Source: Rhizobium sp. 2MFCol3.1
GTDB taxonomy: Bacteria; Pseudomonadota; Alphaproteobacteria; Rhizobiales; Rhizobiaceae
Direction of reading: 5' to 3'
NCBI RefSeq assembly: GCF_000377565.1
Contig: NZ_KB898360.1
Location: forward strand, 175,114-239,113
DNA: 64,000 nt
Of the stretch, positions 43,241-52,475 are shown in pieces; within the stretch, counting starts at the first letter, position 1; every line of letters begins with the position of its first letter. The notes beneath the pieces were generated by a model. The model was not told the origin of the DNA and did not search any database. It saw only the letters and a program-made list of their open reading frames with translations. Made by a program: the position numbers and the translations under genes.

Positions 43241-43356
43241 GCGATTGGACATTTGCTTTTGTCGTCACACCGGCAGTCGTGATCGTACTCGGCTACATCG
43301 CCATGCGCCTGCACATGTGGGACATCAAGCGTCACCACAACGAGCCGGGCGAGTAA
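43237..43356 (+). CDS. Very small single-span membrane protein (39 residues)
   Basis: MSDWTFAFVVTPAVVIVLGY forms one membrane helix, followed by a short basic tail with His-His (KRHHNEPGE). It starts with ATGA overlapping the previous stop, a strong sign that it is translated. It is similar in length and layout to the next small gene (43468-43593): hydrophobic helix, Leu-His/Met-His, charged tail, Gly-Glu ending. No function is known. Confidence 0.5.
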   Translation: MSDWTFAFVVTPAVVIVLGYIAMRLHMWDIKRHHNEPGE

Positions 43357-43467
43357 GTTAGCTAGGGCAAAGCCCGCCGAGCCTTGAGCCAGCTACTTCG
43401 CAGGTTGGCTTTTGTTCGCCGCGACATTACATTCTCTGGCGAGAAGAACGCTGAAGGGGCTCAGACC

Positions 43468-43593
43468 ATGAATACTGGTGCCTTATTGTTCGTATCATTC
43501 GGCCTCCCGGCCATTATCGCTATCCTCGCCTATGTCGCCCTCCTGCTGCACGAGCGCGAATGGCGCAAGCAACGCAATCAGCTGGGCGAGTAA
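43468..43593 (+). CDS. Very small single-span membrane protein (41 residues), paralogue of the previous
   Basis: The product begins MNTGALLFVSFGLPAIIAIL, a single hydrophobic helix, and the tail EREWRKQRNQLGE is charged. Compared with the 43237 gene both have a helix ending in a Tyr-x-x-(Met/Leu)-x-Leu-His-type element and end in Gly-Glu. AAGGGG stands 8 bases before the ATG. It is 111 bases behind the previous small gene, so it may have separate translation control. Function unknown. Confidence 0.5.
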   Translation: MNTGALLFVSFGLPAIIAILAYVALLLHEREWRKQRNQLGE

Positions 43594-43617
43594 ACGGCCT
43601 GCGCCAACCCCACGCGC

Positions 43618-43788
43618 GACGTCATGCTCGGTCTTGTGCCGAGCATCTGCCTTGGCTCAATCAGCACTGGACGTGAATTGCCGTTATATGACGGCGGACT
43701 GACGCCGCAGCCCTCACAGCCTTGAGCCATGACCGTTGAACCCTAGGAGACGTGCTTAGATCCTCGGGACAAGCCCGAGGAAGACGTC
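43618..43788 (+). repeat. Palindromic intergenic repeat with terminal GACGTC boxes
   Basis: Outer inverted repeat GACGTCATGCTCGG (43618-43631) with CCGAGGAAGACGTC (43775-43788), three mismatches. Inner hairpins are TGCTCGG TCTTG TGCCGAGCA and CCTCGGG ACAAG CCCGAGG. The head with CTTGTG in the loop is like that of the element at 6913-7027. It occupies half of the 328-base region between the small genes and soxG. Confidence 0.6.
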
Positions 43789-43921
43789 GCGCAAGGGGGA
43801 AACGCGCCGGCGACGTTATACGAATGCCCGCATCCGACAATCGAAAGCACATCGACCAAAAGCAAATCGGGGACAGCGCACCTGCACCGTCCCCGATCGC
43901 ATTATCACAACAAGGCGAAGC

Positions 43922-44470
43922 TCAGTGCCCCGCATCCTCGGCGCCCTCGGCGAGCAGACCGAAGACGAAGTCCGCGAAGGAGCGCCAGCATTCCACCCGG
44001 AACGTATCCTCCTCGGTGCGGAAGAGCACGATCTCGGCCTTGCCGAACAGCGTGCGCGAGCAGGCGCCGACGGGGAAGGCTTCGAGCGAGAGGTCCTGCG
44101 GGCAGCCCGTGGAGATCGTCGTTTCGGCGCCGGGGCCGGAGACGATGATCGCGACGTTGCGGTGCGAGACGTCGGTCGCCGAATGCACGACGCCCACATC
44201 CCTCAGCGCGCCCATCATGTCGGCGCCGCTCTCGTCGATGACCAGCCATTCGTCCGGCCCGAGCCAGAGAGCGGCGCGGCCGCCCTTGCGGCCCGAGGTC
44301 TTCGGCGCGTCGGGAACGGTCACGCCGAGCGCCGACGAGATAGCCGAAAGCGATTCCGCCGGTGCGCGAAGCGCAACGCGCGTGGCATTCGGCGCGGCCG
44401 TCAGCCGTACGCTGGCGGAGCCGCCCTGCTTGCCCGTGAGAACGGATGTGCGAACTGCCGTATCAGCCAT
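43922..44470 (-). CDS. soxG: Sarcosine oxidase gamma subunit
   Basis: 182 residues. The protein contains GPDEWLVIDE and DVSHRNVAIIVSGPGAE, features of the heterotetrameric sarcosine oxidase gamma subunit, which resembles the C-terminal aminomethyltransferase half. It is needed for assembly rather than for catalysis. The ATG at 44470 lies inside the end of soxA (overlap eight bases), hence the fourth gene of soxBDAG. Confidence 0.9.
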   Translation of the reverse strand: MADTAVRTSVLTGKQGGSASVRLTAAPNATRVALRAPAESLSAISSALGVTVPDAPKTSGRKGGRAALWLGPDEWLVIDESGADMMGALRDVGVVHSATDVSHRNVAIIVSGPGAETTISTGCPQDLSLEAFPVGACSRTLFGKAEIVLFRTEEDTFRVECWRSFADFVFGLLAEGAEDAGH

Positions 44471-47456
44471 TGATGCGGCCTCCTTCCTTGTCAAAGAACA
44501 CCATATCCGTCACCTCGACCGCGATCGTCTTGTCGGGCATCGGCACATAGAGCGTCTCGCCCATGCGCTTGCGGCCGCCGGCGACCAGCGCGAACGCGAT
44601 CGACTTGCCGAGGTTTTCCGACCAGTAAGAGGAGGTGACGTGACCCAGCATCGTCATCGGCTTCGGCTCGTTCGGGTTGGCGACGACCTGCGCGCCCTCT
44701 TCGAGCACCAGCGTCGGATCCTTGGTGACGAGGCCGACCAGCTGCTTGCGGCCTTCCTTGACCAAATCCGGCCGCTTCAGGCCGCGAATGCCAACGAAGT
44801 CGGTCTTCTTCTTCGATACCGCCCAGTTGAGGCCGGCATCGTCAGGGGTCACGGTGCCATCCGTATCCTGGCCGACGATGATGTAGCCCTTCTCGGCGCG
44901 AAGAACGTGCATCGTCTCGGTGCCGTAGACGCAGGCGCCGAGCGGTTCGGCATTGGCCCAGACCGCTTCGAGAACCGACTGGCCGTAATCGGCCGGCACG
45001 TTGATTTCAAAGCCGGTCTCGCCGGTGAACGACACGCGGAAGAGACGTGCCGGAACGCCCATGACCGTGCACTCGGCAACGCTCATATGCGGGAAGGCGT
45101 CGTTGGAAATATCGACGCCTTCTACCAGCGGCGCGATGATCTCGCGCGCCTTCGGACCCTGCACGGCGATAACCGCCCACTGCTCGGTCACAGACGTCAG
45201 CCACACCTTCAGATGCGGGAATTCGGTCTGCAGATAGTCTTCCATGTGGTTCAACACGCGCGGCGCGCCGCCCGTCGTCGTCGTCACGTGGAAGCGATCG
45301 TCGGCCAAGCGCCCGACGACGCCGTCGTCATAAACGAAGCCGTCGTCGCGGGTCATGATGCCGTAGCGGCACTTGCCAGGCTTCAGCGTGTCCCAGGCGT
45401 TGGTGTACATCAGGTTCATGAACTCGGCGGCATCGGGCCCGACGACCTCGATCTTGCCGAGCGTCGAGGCATCGAACACGCCGGCAACATCACGCGCCGT
45501 CTTGCATTCGCGCGCCACTGCCTGGTGCATCGTCTCGCCGGCGCGCGGGTAGAACCACGCGCGCTTCCAGTTGCCGACATCCTCGAACACCGCCCCCTGG
45601 GCCTCTTCCCACTGGTGCAGCGGCGTCTTGCGCGTCGGGTCGAACAGCTCGCCTCGCGAATGCGCGATCAGCGTGCCATAGGTCACCGGCGTATAGGGCG
45701 CACGGAAGGTGGTGAGACCGACCTGCGGGATCTCCTTGCCCAGCATCTCGGCGGCGATCGCCAGACCGTGCATGTTGGAGAGCTTGCCTTGGTCGGAGGC
45801 CATGCCGTTGGTCGTGAAGCGCTTGATGTGCTCGATCGAGTGCATTCCCTCGCGCACGGCAAGGCGGATATCCTTGGCGCAGACGTCGTGCTGGAAATCG
45901 ATGAAGGCCTTGGCGCTGGTCTCCGGACCCGCCCCTTCGGCCGCACCGATCATCCCGCCGGTCCACTGATGCGCCTGCTCGGCCGAGATGCTGATCTTGC
46001 CAGCGGACGCCTTGCCGGCAGCCTGCGCCATCAGCTCGCCGGCAGCAAGCGATTCCTCGATCGTCCGCTGCAGGTCGTCGGTGCCGTTGCAGGCGCCGAC
46101 GGAGAGGCAATCCTGGGCATAGGTGCCGGGCAGGAAGCGCTGGGTTTCCGGCTCGAACTTCACCTTGCCGCGCGACTGCGAGAACAGGTGCACCGAAGGC
46201 GTCCAGCCGGCCGAAACGAGCAGCGCATCGACCGCGATCTTGCGCGGCGAGCCGCCGCCGTTGCGGGCAACCGTCATCGACGCGATGCGCAGCTTGCCGG
46301 ATGTGTTGATAACCGACTGGCCGGCGAGAACATCGATGCCGAGCGAACGGGCCTCGGCCAACACGGCCGCACCCGGCGTCTGCCTGGTATCGACGATCGC
46401 CGCGATCTCGACGCCTGCGCGCTTCAGATCGAAGGCTGCCTCATAGGCCGAGTCGTGCGCTGTATAGACACCGACCTTCTGGCCGACGGCAACGCCGTAC
46501 TGGTTGAGATACATGCGCGCGGCGGATGCCAGCATGATGCCCGGACGGTCGTTGTTCGGGAACACCATGTGGCGCTCGATGGCGCCATTGGCGAGGATGA
46601 CGCGTTTGGCGCGCAGCTGCCACAGACGCTCGCGCGGCAGATGGCGGCTCGGGTTGGCGACATGGTCGGTCACGCGCTCGGCGAGGCCGACGAAATTGTG
46701 GTTATAATAACCGAAAGCCGTGGTGCGGGTCAGAACCTGCACATTGTCCATCGCCTTCAGAGCCGCAACCGTCTTCTGCGCCCACTCGTAGCCGGAAAGG
46801 CCGTCGATCGTCACGCCGCTATCGTAGCGCAGCGCGCCGCCGACATCGGCCTGCTCGTCGCAGAGGATGACCTTGGCGCCGGTCTGCGCCGCGGCAAGAG
46901 CCGCCGAAAGACCAGCCACGCCGGCACCGACGACGAGCACGTCGCAATGCGCGTAACGGCCGGCATAGTGATCGGGATCGGCTTCCTTCGGCGCAACGCC
47001 GAGGCCGGCCGCGCGGCGAATGATCGGCTCATAGAGGCTCTTCCAGGCGGCCTTCGGCCACATGAAGGTCTTGTAGTAGAAACCGGCCGCGAAGAAGGGC
47101 GAGAGCAGGTTGTTGATGCCGCCGATATCGAAGGAAAGCGACGGGAAGCGGTTCTGCGATTCGACGATCATGCCGTCGAACACTTCCTGCACCGTGGCGC
47201 GCACGTTCGGCTGCTTGCGGGCTGCATCGCGCGACACGTCGATCAGCGCGTTCGGCTCCTCGGCACCTGCCGACAAAATGCCGCGCGGGCGGTGATACTT
47301 GAACGAGCGGCCGACCAGATGGATGTTGTTGGCAATCAGCGCCGAGGCGACGGTGTCACCCTCGAGCGCGGTATAGGTCTTGCCGTCGAAGGTGAAGCGC
47401 GCGGTCTTGGCGGGCGTCAGGCGGCCCTTGCCTGAAATGCGGTTCGCAGCGCTCAT
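44463..47456 (-). CDS. soxA: Sarcosine oxidase alpha subunit
   Basis: 997 residues, full length. It contains a ferredoxin-like/Sox N-terminus (ALEGDTVASALIANNIHLVG, then RSFKYHRPRGILS), a NAD-binding Rossmann motif (VLVVGAGVAGLSAALAAA) near residue 175, a pyridine-nucleotide reductase region and a C-terminal aminomethyltransferase (GCV_T) domain with folate site (FHVTTTTGGAPRVLNHMEDY). Together with B, D and G it oxidises sarcosine to glycine, producing formaldehyde bound as 5,10-methylene-tetrahydrofolate and H2O2. The start overlaps the soxD stop (ATGA). Confidence 0.95.
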   Translation of the reverse strand: MSAANRISGKGRLTPAKTARFTFDGKTYTALEGDTVASALIANNIHLVGRSFKYHRPRGILSAGAEEPNALIDVSRDAARKQPNVRATVQEVFDGMIVESQNRFPSLSFDIGGINNLLSPFFAAGFYYKTFMWPKAAWKSLYEPIIRRAAGLGVAPKEADPDHYAGRYAHCDVLVVGAGVAGLSAALAAAQTGAKVILCDEQADVGGALRYDSGVTIDGLSGYEWAQKTVAALKAMDNVQVLTRTTAFGYYNHNFVGLAERVTDHVANPSRHLPRERLWQLRAKRVILANGAIERHMVFPNNDRPGIMLASAARMYLNQYGVAVGQKVGVYTAHDSAYEAAFDLKRAGVEIAAIVDTRQTPGAAVLAEARSLGIDVLAGQSVINTSGKLRIASMTVARNGGGSPRKIAVDALLVSAGWTPSVHLFSQSRGKVKFEPETQRFLPGTYAQDCLSVGACNGTDDLQRTIEESLAAGELMAQAAGKASAGKISISAEQAHQWTGGMIGAAEGAGPETSAKAFIDFQHDVCAKDIRLAVREGMHSIEHIKRFTTNGMASDQGKLSNMHGLAIAAEMLGKEIPQVGLTTFRAPYTPVTYGTLIAHSRGELFDPTRKTPLHQWEEAQGAVFEDVGNWKRAWFYPRAGETMHQAVARECKTARDVAGVFDASTLGKIEVVGPDAAEFMNLMYTNAWDTLKPGKCRYGIMTRDDGFVYDDGVVGRLADDRFHVTTTTGGAPRVLNHMEDYLQTEFPHLKVWLTSVTEQWAVIAVQGPKAREIIAPLVEGVDISNDAFPHMSVAECTVMGVPARLFRVSFTGETGFEINVPADYGQSVLEAVWANAEPLGACVYGTETMHVLRAEKGYIIVGQDTDGTVTPDDAGLNWAVSKKKTDFVGIRGLKRPDLVKEGRKQLVGLVTKDPTLVLEEGAQVVANPNEPKPMTMLGHVTSSYWSENLGKSIAFALVAGGRKRMGETLYVPMPDKTIAVEVTDMVFFDKEGGRING

Positions 47457-47794
47457 TTCGCTTCTCCTTCGAGCTGCTCATAGGTCTCGACGGGAGCATG
47501 GGGCGTTACGGCCGCACCGATATCGGGCTTCGGCTCGCCGGCCTTGTACGTCATGATGAACTTGTCGCTGATCGTGTCGCGCGCCGCGTTGAAGAAGCGG
47601 CCGCATCCGTGCTGGTGGCGCCAGCGCTCGAAGATCAGCCCCTTCGGGTTGTCGCGAAGGAAGAAGAACTCCTCGAACTGTTCGTCGGAGATTTCTGCGA
47701 TGTTGGTCGGGCGGGCGATATGCGCATCGCCGGCGCCGCGGAATTCGAGCTCGGAGCGCTCTTCCTGACAGTATGGGCAATAGATAAGAAGCAT
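47453..47794 (-). CDS. soxD: Sarcosine oxidase delta subunit
   Basis: 113 residues. The zinc-binding features of the delta subunit are visible: Cys6 and Cys9 in IYCPYCQEER, and His and Cys in HQHGCGRFFNAARD. The small subunit binds zinc and bridges the complex. It lies 12 bases after soxB. Confidence 0.93.
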   Translation of the reverse strand: MLLIYCPYCQEERSELEFRGAGDAHIARPTNIAEISDEQFEEFFFLRDNPKGLIFERWRHQHGCGRFFNAARDTISDKFIMTYKAGEPKPDIGAAVTPHAPVETYEQLEGEAK

Positions 47795-47806
47795 GATGTC
47801 CTCGTG

Positions 47807-49060
47807 TCAGTGCGCGACGGCTGCTGCGGCGGCTTCGTCGATCAGACGGCCGGTGCGGAAGCGGTCCAGCGTCAGGCCGGCATTGAACTTGTGCGCCTCG
47901 TCGCGGGCAATGAGGTGCGCGAAGAGATTGGCCGAGCCCGGCGTCGCCTTGAAGCCGCCGGTGCCCCAGCCGCAGTTGACGTAGAGCCCCGGAACCGGCG
48001 TCTTCGACTGGATGGCCGAGCGATCCGGCGTGTTGTCGACGATACCGCCCCACTGGCGCATCATCTTGACGCGGCGGAACATCGGGAAGAGTTCGCAGAT
48101 GGCATCGAGCGTATGCGTGATGATCTGCAGGCCGCCGGTCTGGCTGTAGGAATTGTACTGGTCGGTGCCGGCGCCGATGACGAGCTCGCCCTTGTCGGAC
48201 TGCGAGATATAGGCATGCACCGTGTTGGACATGACCACGCAGGGGAAGATCGGCTTCAAGGGTTCCGATACCAGCGCCTGCAGCGGGCTCGATTGCAGCG
48301 GCACGCGCACATCGGCCATCTTCATGACCGTGGTCGTGTGGCCGGCAGCCGAAACGCCGACCTTCTTGGCGCCGATGAAGCCGCGCGATGTCTCGACACC
48401 GGTGACGCGACCGTCGGGGCCGCGGCGAATGCCGGTCACTTCGCAGTTCTGGATGATGTGGACGCCGCGATCGGACGCCGCACGCGCATAGCCCCAGGCA
48501 ACCGCATCGTGACGCGCCGTGCCGCCGCGACGCTGCAGGGCCGCACCGTTGATCGGATAGCGAGCGCTGGCGGAGATATCGAGCGGCGGACAATAAGCCT
48601 TGGCCTGTTCCGGCGTCAGCCATTCATTGTCGATGCCGTAGAGGCGATTGGCATGGATATGGCGCTTGAAGGACTGCTGGTCGTGCACATTGTGCGACAG
48701 CATCATCACGCCGCGCGGAGAATACATGACATTGTAGTTGAGATCCTGCGAGAGGTTCTCCCAGAGCTTCATCGAATGCTCGTAGATGTGCATGCTCTCT
48801 TCATAGAGATAGTTCGAGCGGATGATGGTCGTGTTGCGGCCGGTATTGCCGCCGCCGAGCCAGCCCTTTTCGAGCACCGCGACATTGGTGATGCCGTGCT
48901 CCTTGGCCAGATAATAGGCCGCGCCCAGGCCATGTCCGCCGCCACCGATGATGATGACGTCGTATTCGGCGCGCGGCTCCGGCGACGTCCATTGCTTGTC
49001 CCAGCCCTTGTGGCCCCTCAGAGCCTCACGTGCCACGGCAAAAACCGAATATCTGCGCAT
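47807..49060 (-). CDS. soxB: Sarcosine oxidase beta subunit
   Basis: 417 residues from the ATG at 49060, the standard length. FAD-binding motif DVIIIGGGGHGLGAAYYLAK, and the covalent-flavin region NTGRNTTIIRSNYL. It is the catalytic subunit that oxidises sarcosine. It begins the soxBDAG operon. A longer frame to 49267 has no ribosome-binding site and an unrelated N-terminus. The 268 bases upstream hold the promoter. No regulator gene is adjacent. Confidence 0.95.
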   Translation of the reverse strand: MRRYSVFAVAREALRGHKGWDKQWTSPEPRAEYDVIIIGGGGHGLGAAYYLAKEHGITNVAVLEKGWLGGGNTGRNTTIIRSNYLYEESMHIYEHSMKLWENLSQDLNYNVMYSPRGVMMLSHNVHDQQSFKRHIHANRLYGIDNEWLTPEQAKAYCPPLDISASARYPINGAALQRRGGTARHDAVAWGYARAASDRGVHIIQNCEVTGIRRGPDGRVTGVETSRGFIGAKKVGVSAAGHTTTVMKMADVRVPLQSSPLQALVSEPLKPIFPCVVMSNTVHAYISQSDKGELVIGAGTDQYNSYSQTGGLQIITHTLDAICELFPMFRRVKMMRQWGGIVDNTPDRSAIQSKTPVPGLYVNCGWGTGGFKATPGSANLFAHLIARDEAHKFNAGLTLDRFRTGRLIDEAAAAAVAH

Positions 49061-49328
49061 CCGCCTTGATCTCCTTGCGGGGAAAATCCCCTGTCGTCGG
49101 CCATACAAATCGCAAATCCAAATGCGGCACAACGTTTCTTTTGCGACGCCGGGAGGCTTTTGTTTTGACACGGCGCAAGATTGCGCCGGATGCGGCGGAA
49201 GAGAGGCTGCGACATTTTCACCGACCGCGCGAAATGGCCTACACGAAATCGCCGGATGAAATCCCAATGTCGTGATCGCGTCCCGCCCGACCTTGATCGG
49301 CTTTGAAAGCGCGTGCTAGTCGCCCGGC

Positions 49329-49751
49329 ATGGCAAAGCTACTCCCCCAGATAGGCCCCGCCCTATTCAAGCCGGGCTCCGCCCTTATCAACACAGCCCTC
49401 GCCCTTTTTACGATTTGCGTCGTTTCGACCAACGTGCTGGCGCTCGACAGCAGAACGATCTCCCAGATCAAGAAGCTCACCCCGGTCGATCAACTCGACC
49501 AGCGTTGCGACATCGAGGCGATGGATCGTCTTCAGGCCGACAAGGTCATCTCCTACACCTTCTCGCATCCCAAGCGCACGGCGGTGCATGTCGATGCAGA
49601 CGGCGCGGTGTTCCGGCGCAACGGCAACTGGTACCGCCTCTCCTACGCCTGCACGACAAGCCCCGACCACCTCTCGATCGTCGCCTTCACCTTCAAGCGC
49701 GGTGCAATCATCGCCCACAAGGACTGGACGCGGTATTATCTCTATCCGTAA
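49329..49751 (+). CDS. DUF930 family exported protein
   Basis: 140 residues. A hydrophobic N-terminal segment (LINTALALFTICVVSTNVLA) serves as signal or anchor. The mature part carries DUF930 blocks: LDQRCDIEAMDRLQ, ISYTFSHPKRTAVHVDADG and RLSYACTTSPD, with conserved Cys pair. DUF930 proteins are found mainly in Rhizobiales, and the function is unknown. Single gene behind the sox promoter region. Confidence 0.82.
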   Translation: MAKLLPQIGPALFKPGSALINTALALFTICVVSTNVLALDSRTISQIKKLTPVDQLDQRCDIEAMDRLQADKVISYTFSHPKRTAVHVDADGAVFRRNGNWYRLSYACTTSPDHLSIVAFTFKRGAIIAHKDWTRYYLYP

Positions 49752-49854
49752 GCGGCTGACATCGCTTGCGGTTGCAATCGCCGCCCCCTTGCCTAGCTTT
49801 CCCTGTAGATCACGCCCCACAACCGTGCGGCATGACGGGAAAGGGAGGCAAGGC

Positions 49855-50121
49855 ATGTGCCGGAATATCAAACCCTTGTTCAATTTCGACCCGCCGGCAA
49901 CGGACGCGGAAATCCATGATGCGGCGCTCCAGTTCGTGCGCAAGCTGAGCGGCACCAACAAGCCGTCGAAGCGCAACGAGGAAGCCTTCGAGGCCGCCGT
50001 CTCGTCGATCGCGGCCTGCGCCCGCGAGCTGCTGGACAACCTCGAAACCTCTCAACCGCCCCGCGACCGCGAGGAAGTGGCCGCCAAGGCGCGCGCGAAA
50101 TCAGCACTCCGGTTTGCGTGA
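49855..50121 (+). CDS. DUF2277 family protein
   Basis: 88 residues starting MCRNIKPLFNFDPPATDAE, the typical DUF2277 opening with Cys2, then LQFVRKLSGTNKPSKRNEEA and a helical end ARELLDNLETSQPPRDREE. Cytoplasmic, function unknown. GGGAGG precedes the ATG. It is followed after 14 bases by the VOC gene, so they are probably co-transcribed. Confidence 0.88.
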   Translation: MCRNIKPLFNFDPPATDAEIHDAALQFVRKLSGTNKPSKRNEEAFEAAVSSIAACARELLDNLETSQPPRDREEVAAKARAKSALRFA

Positions 50122-50135
50122 GGGAGGCAGGGCGC

Positions 50136-50573
50136 ATGGCAGTCAATCGCATGGACAATGTCGGCATCGTCGTCGACGACCTCGACGAGACGATCGATTT
50201 CTTCCGCGAACTCGGCCTTGAACTCGAGGGCCGCACCATGGTCGAGGGCGAGTGGGCCGGGCGCATCACCGGGCTCGGCGACCAGCAAGTCGAGATCGCC
50301 ATGATGCGCACGCCGGATGGCCACAGCCGCCTCGAACTCTCCCGCTTCATCTCGCCTGAGATCATCGCCGATCACCGCGACGCCCCGGTCAACGCTCTCG
50401 GCTATCTTCGCGTCATGTTCGCCGTTGAAGACATCGACGACACGCTCGAACGCCTCGGCAAACGCGGCGCCCGGCTCGAAGGCGAGCTGGTGCAATATAA
50501 GGATGCCTATCGGCTCTGCTACATCAGGGGTCCGGGCGGGCTATTGATCGGCCTTGCCCAGGAACTGGACTAG
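50136..50573 (+). CDS. VOC-family (glyoxalase/bleomycin-resistance) protein
   Basis: 145 residues with the two beta-alpha-beta-beta-beta modules of the VOC fold (MDNVGIVVDDLDETIDFFRE, then FAVEDIDDTLERLGKRGA). Metal ligands are probably in HSRLELSRF and RGPGGLLIGLAQEL. Possible roles are a dioxygenase, epimerase or resistance protein. Substrate unknown. GGGAGG before the ATG, 14 bases behind the DUF2277 gene. Confidence 0.82.
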   Translation: MAVNRMDNVGIVVDDLDETIDFFRELGLELEGRTMVEGEWAGRITGLGDQQVEIAMMRTPDGHSRLELSRFISPEIIADHRDAPVNALGYLRVMFAVEDIDDTLERLGKRGARLEGELVQYKDAYRLCYIRGPGGLLIGLAQELD

Positions 50574-50587
50574 CCGCTTCCCCAAGC

Positions 50588-51769
50588 TCAATTCGTCAGC
50601 CGGCTCATCGTTTTGGTCGCCGCCTCGCCGATCGAGCTGAACGCCGCCGTCAACGCATCCATCGTGTTCGGCTCGTAATAGTTTGCTTCGGTGGAGGCGC
50701 AGAATTTCAAGAGCGCCTTGCCCTTGTCCGGCGCCATGAAGGCCACCGTATAGATCTTGATGCCGGCCGCCTTGGCGTTGGTGCATTCGTTGCGCACGGA
50801 TTGATCGAGATTGCTGTTCCATGTACTGCTGTCGCCGGTCATGTCGCCATCGGTCATCAACACGATGATGCGGTCCGAACTCGTATTGAGCTTCTTCGCC
50901 TGCTCGACGCTTTCCTTGTCCGTGCCATATGAGTTCTGGGCGATATTTGCATTCGCCGTTTTCACAGCCGCCGTCGCGTCCGTGCCGCTATTTCCTACGA
51001 TTGTGATGTTCTTGACGTGGTTGCGGGCGTCTGTCGTGCCCCAGGCCATCGCCGATTGCCCCTTGATGCTACTCGTGTAGGAAATCGCGCCGCTTCGCAC
51101 ATAGCGAGGGGTCGGATCGTACTTGTCGAGCGAGTCGAACAGCTTGCCCGCGGCACTCTTCAACGCGTCGATCTTGGCGTAATAGCCAGGCGGGGTGATG
51201 AGGCAGATGCCAAGCAGGCCGAGCGTGCACTTCAAACCGTTCACATCGTCGGCCATCGATGTCGATGCGTCGATTAGAAGCTCGATCGAGATGCCGTTCT
51301 TCGTTGTGCCCGAGCCGCTGGTGGTCTTGCTGCCGGCGGACACGGTCTTCGTATTGCCGGCGATAAGCGCGCTCAGCGGCGACAGAGTCACCGGCATCGA
51401 CGCATTGACAGCAACCACAAAATTCTTGCCGGCTGCGGTGGTCGTCGTCGTGATCGACACCGTGGCCGCTTGCTTGGCGGCCGCCGCAGCCGTGCTGCCG
51501 GCAATGCTGGCCACCTGGCCGGAGAGAAAATCGAGCCCCAGCGTCTTGCCTGACGTCTCGTCGGCGGTTCCCTTCATAAGCGCGGTCGAGACAGCAAGGG
51601 CCGACGCATCCGTCGCTTCCTGCAACTGGCGCTGCGACAGGGAGAGGTTGGCGGTATCGACCGCCAATCCCGCGACGCCCACCAGGATAGGCAGCACGAG
51701 CGCGGTGGTGATGCCGAAGTTTCCATCCCGGCGCCTCAGGAGGCGCTTTATGTCTTGAACGTACAGCAT
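50588..51769 (-). CDS. TadG-like protein with VWA domain (third paralogue)
   Basis: 393 residues. N-terminal TadE/G segment (RDGNFGITTALVLPILVGV then AGLAVDTANLSLSQRQLQEA) and VWA domain with MIDAS motif DASTSM and MTDGDMTG. It is clearly related to the gene at 29491-30681 in order and in motifs (AAGIKIYTVAFMAP versus AGIKIYSVAFMAP). It lies 20 kb away on the opposite strand. The stop is 14 bases from the VOC gene end, convergent. The start at 51769 is chosen for the family N-terminus. The GTG at 51808 is possible but adds a Cys-rich stretch. Confidence 0.8.
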   Translation of the reverse strand: MLYVQDIKRLLRRRDGNFGITTALVLPILVGVAGLAVDTANLSLSQRQLQEATDASALAVSTALMKGTADETSGKTLGLDFLSGQVASIAGSTAAAAAKQAATVSITTTTTAAGKNFVVAVNASMPVTLSPLSALIAGNTKTVSAGSKTTSGSGTTKNGISIELLIDASTSMADDVNGLKCTLGLLGICLITPPGYYAKIDALKSAAGKLFDSLDKYDPTPRYVRSGAISYTSSIKGQSAMAWGTTDARNHVKNITIVGNSGTDATAAVKTANANIAQNSYGTDKESVEQAKKLNTSSDRIIVLMTDGDMTGDSSTWNSNLDQSVRNECTNAKAAGIKIYTVAFMAPDKGKALLKFCASTEANYYEPNTMDALTAAFSSIGEAATKTMSRLTN

Positions 51770-51976
51770 GCTCGAAAACGAGCACGCGGCGCAAAAGTGC
51801 CATCGCACGTTGAATCGAACTTAACCGGAGGTAAGCCTACCGAGAAGTTCGGGTCATTTTAGAACAGAGGAATAAACCACAGCTCGGCGACACAGACCCA
51901 AAGGGGGCCGATGCCGATGTGCATAATCAACCGAATGTCGAGAGGAATGACGCGTGCCCGATCGGGCGCTCCGAGA

Positions 51977-52201
51977 TCAGGAGGACGCGGCCTTGGACGT
52001 TGCCCGCTTTTTCTTGGCGGGCTCGGCCTCAGGCGGGGCCTCGGCAGCGCGTTGCAGGCGGAGAGCCTTGAGCTTCTCCGTCTTCAATTCGCGAGCCGCG
52101 GCCTCGGCTGAAATGATCGCACGGGCCGTCGTGTCGGTCACGACAGCCTTATCGCGAGACGAGAGCTTGGCCTGATTGAAGAATTCATTGTCTGAAGTCA
52201 T
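51977..52201 (-). CDS. Small charged protein of unknown function behind S21
   Basis: 74 residues without hydrophobic segment, Ala/Lys/Glu-rich with a C-terminal run PAKKKRATSKAASS. It may bind nucleic acid through the basic tail. It follows the minus-strand S21 gene after 34 bases in the same direction, likely co-transcribed. I do not recognise a family. Confidence 0.55.
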   Translation of the reverse strand: MTSDNEFFNQAKLSSRDKAVVTDTTARAIISAEAAARELKTEKLKALRLQRAAEAPPEAEPAKKKRATSKAASS

Positions 52202-52235
52202 CTGTGCTCTCTACATCTAAGCGTTGGGCTAGCCT

Positions 52236-52475
52236 TTAGCGGGCCGGACGCACGGCCTTCTTCGGCGCAGGAAGCAAGCCTTCGCGCTGCAGCTTCTTGC
52301 GGGTCAGCTTGCGCTGGCGGCGAACGGCTTCGGCCTTTTCGCGCACGCGCTTTTCCGACGGCTTTTCATAGGCGCTGCGCGCCTTGAATTCGCGGAAGAG
52401 ACCTTCGCGCTGCATCTTCTTCTTCAGGACGCGGAGCGCCTGGTCGACATTGTTATCCCTGACGAGAACCTGCAA
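52236..52475 (-). CDS. rpsU: 30S ribosomal protein S21, copy with C-terminal extension
   Basis: 79 residues. [20 protein letters not shown] and [17 protein letters not shown] are S21. The C-terminus has an added basic tail ([13 protein letters not shown]) compared with the second copy. The start is TTG at 52475, with AAGGA 8 bases in front. No ATG is available at the conserved N-terminus. S21 sits near the mRNA 3' anti-Shine-Dalgarno region of the 30S subunit. Together with the copy at 53181 it forms a divergent pair. Confidence 0.93.
   Translation of the reverse strand: MQVLVRDNNVDQALRVLKKKMQREGLFREFKARSAYEKPSEKRVREKAEAVRRQRKLTRKKLQREGLLPAPKKAVRPAR

Noticed and set aside
43752..47435. 1227-residue open frame on the plus strand across soxG and soxA
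   Set aside because: Antisense shadow of soxA/soxG. The true genes overlap in operon style and carry clear domains.
51800..51840. Single TTAA motif before the VWA gene as CtrA site
   Set aside because: Only one half-site is present. The spaced second TTAA of the consensus is missing.
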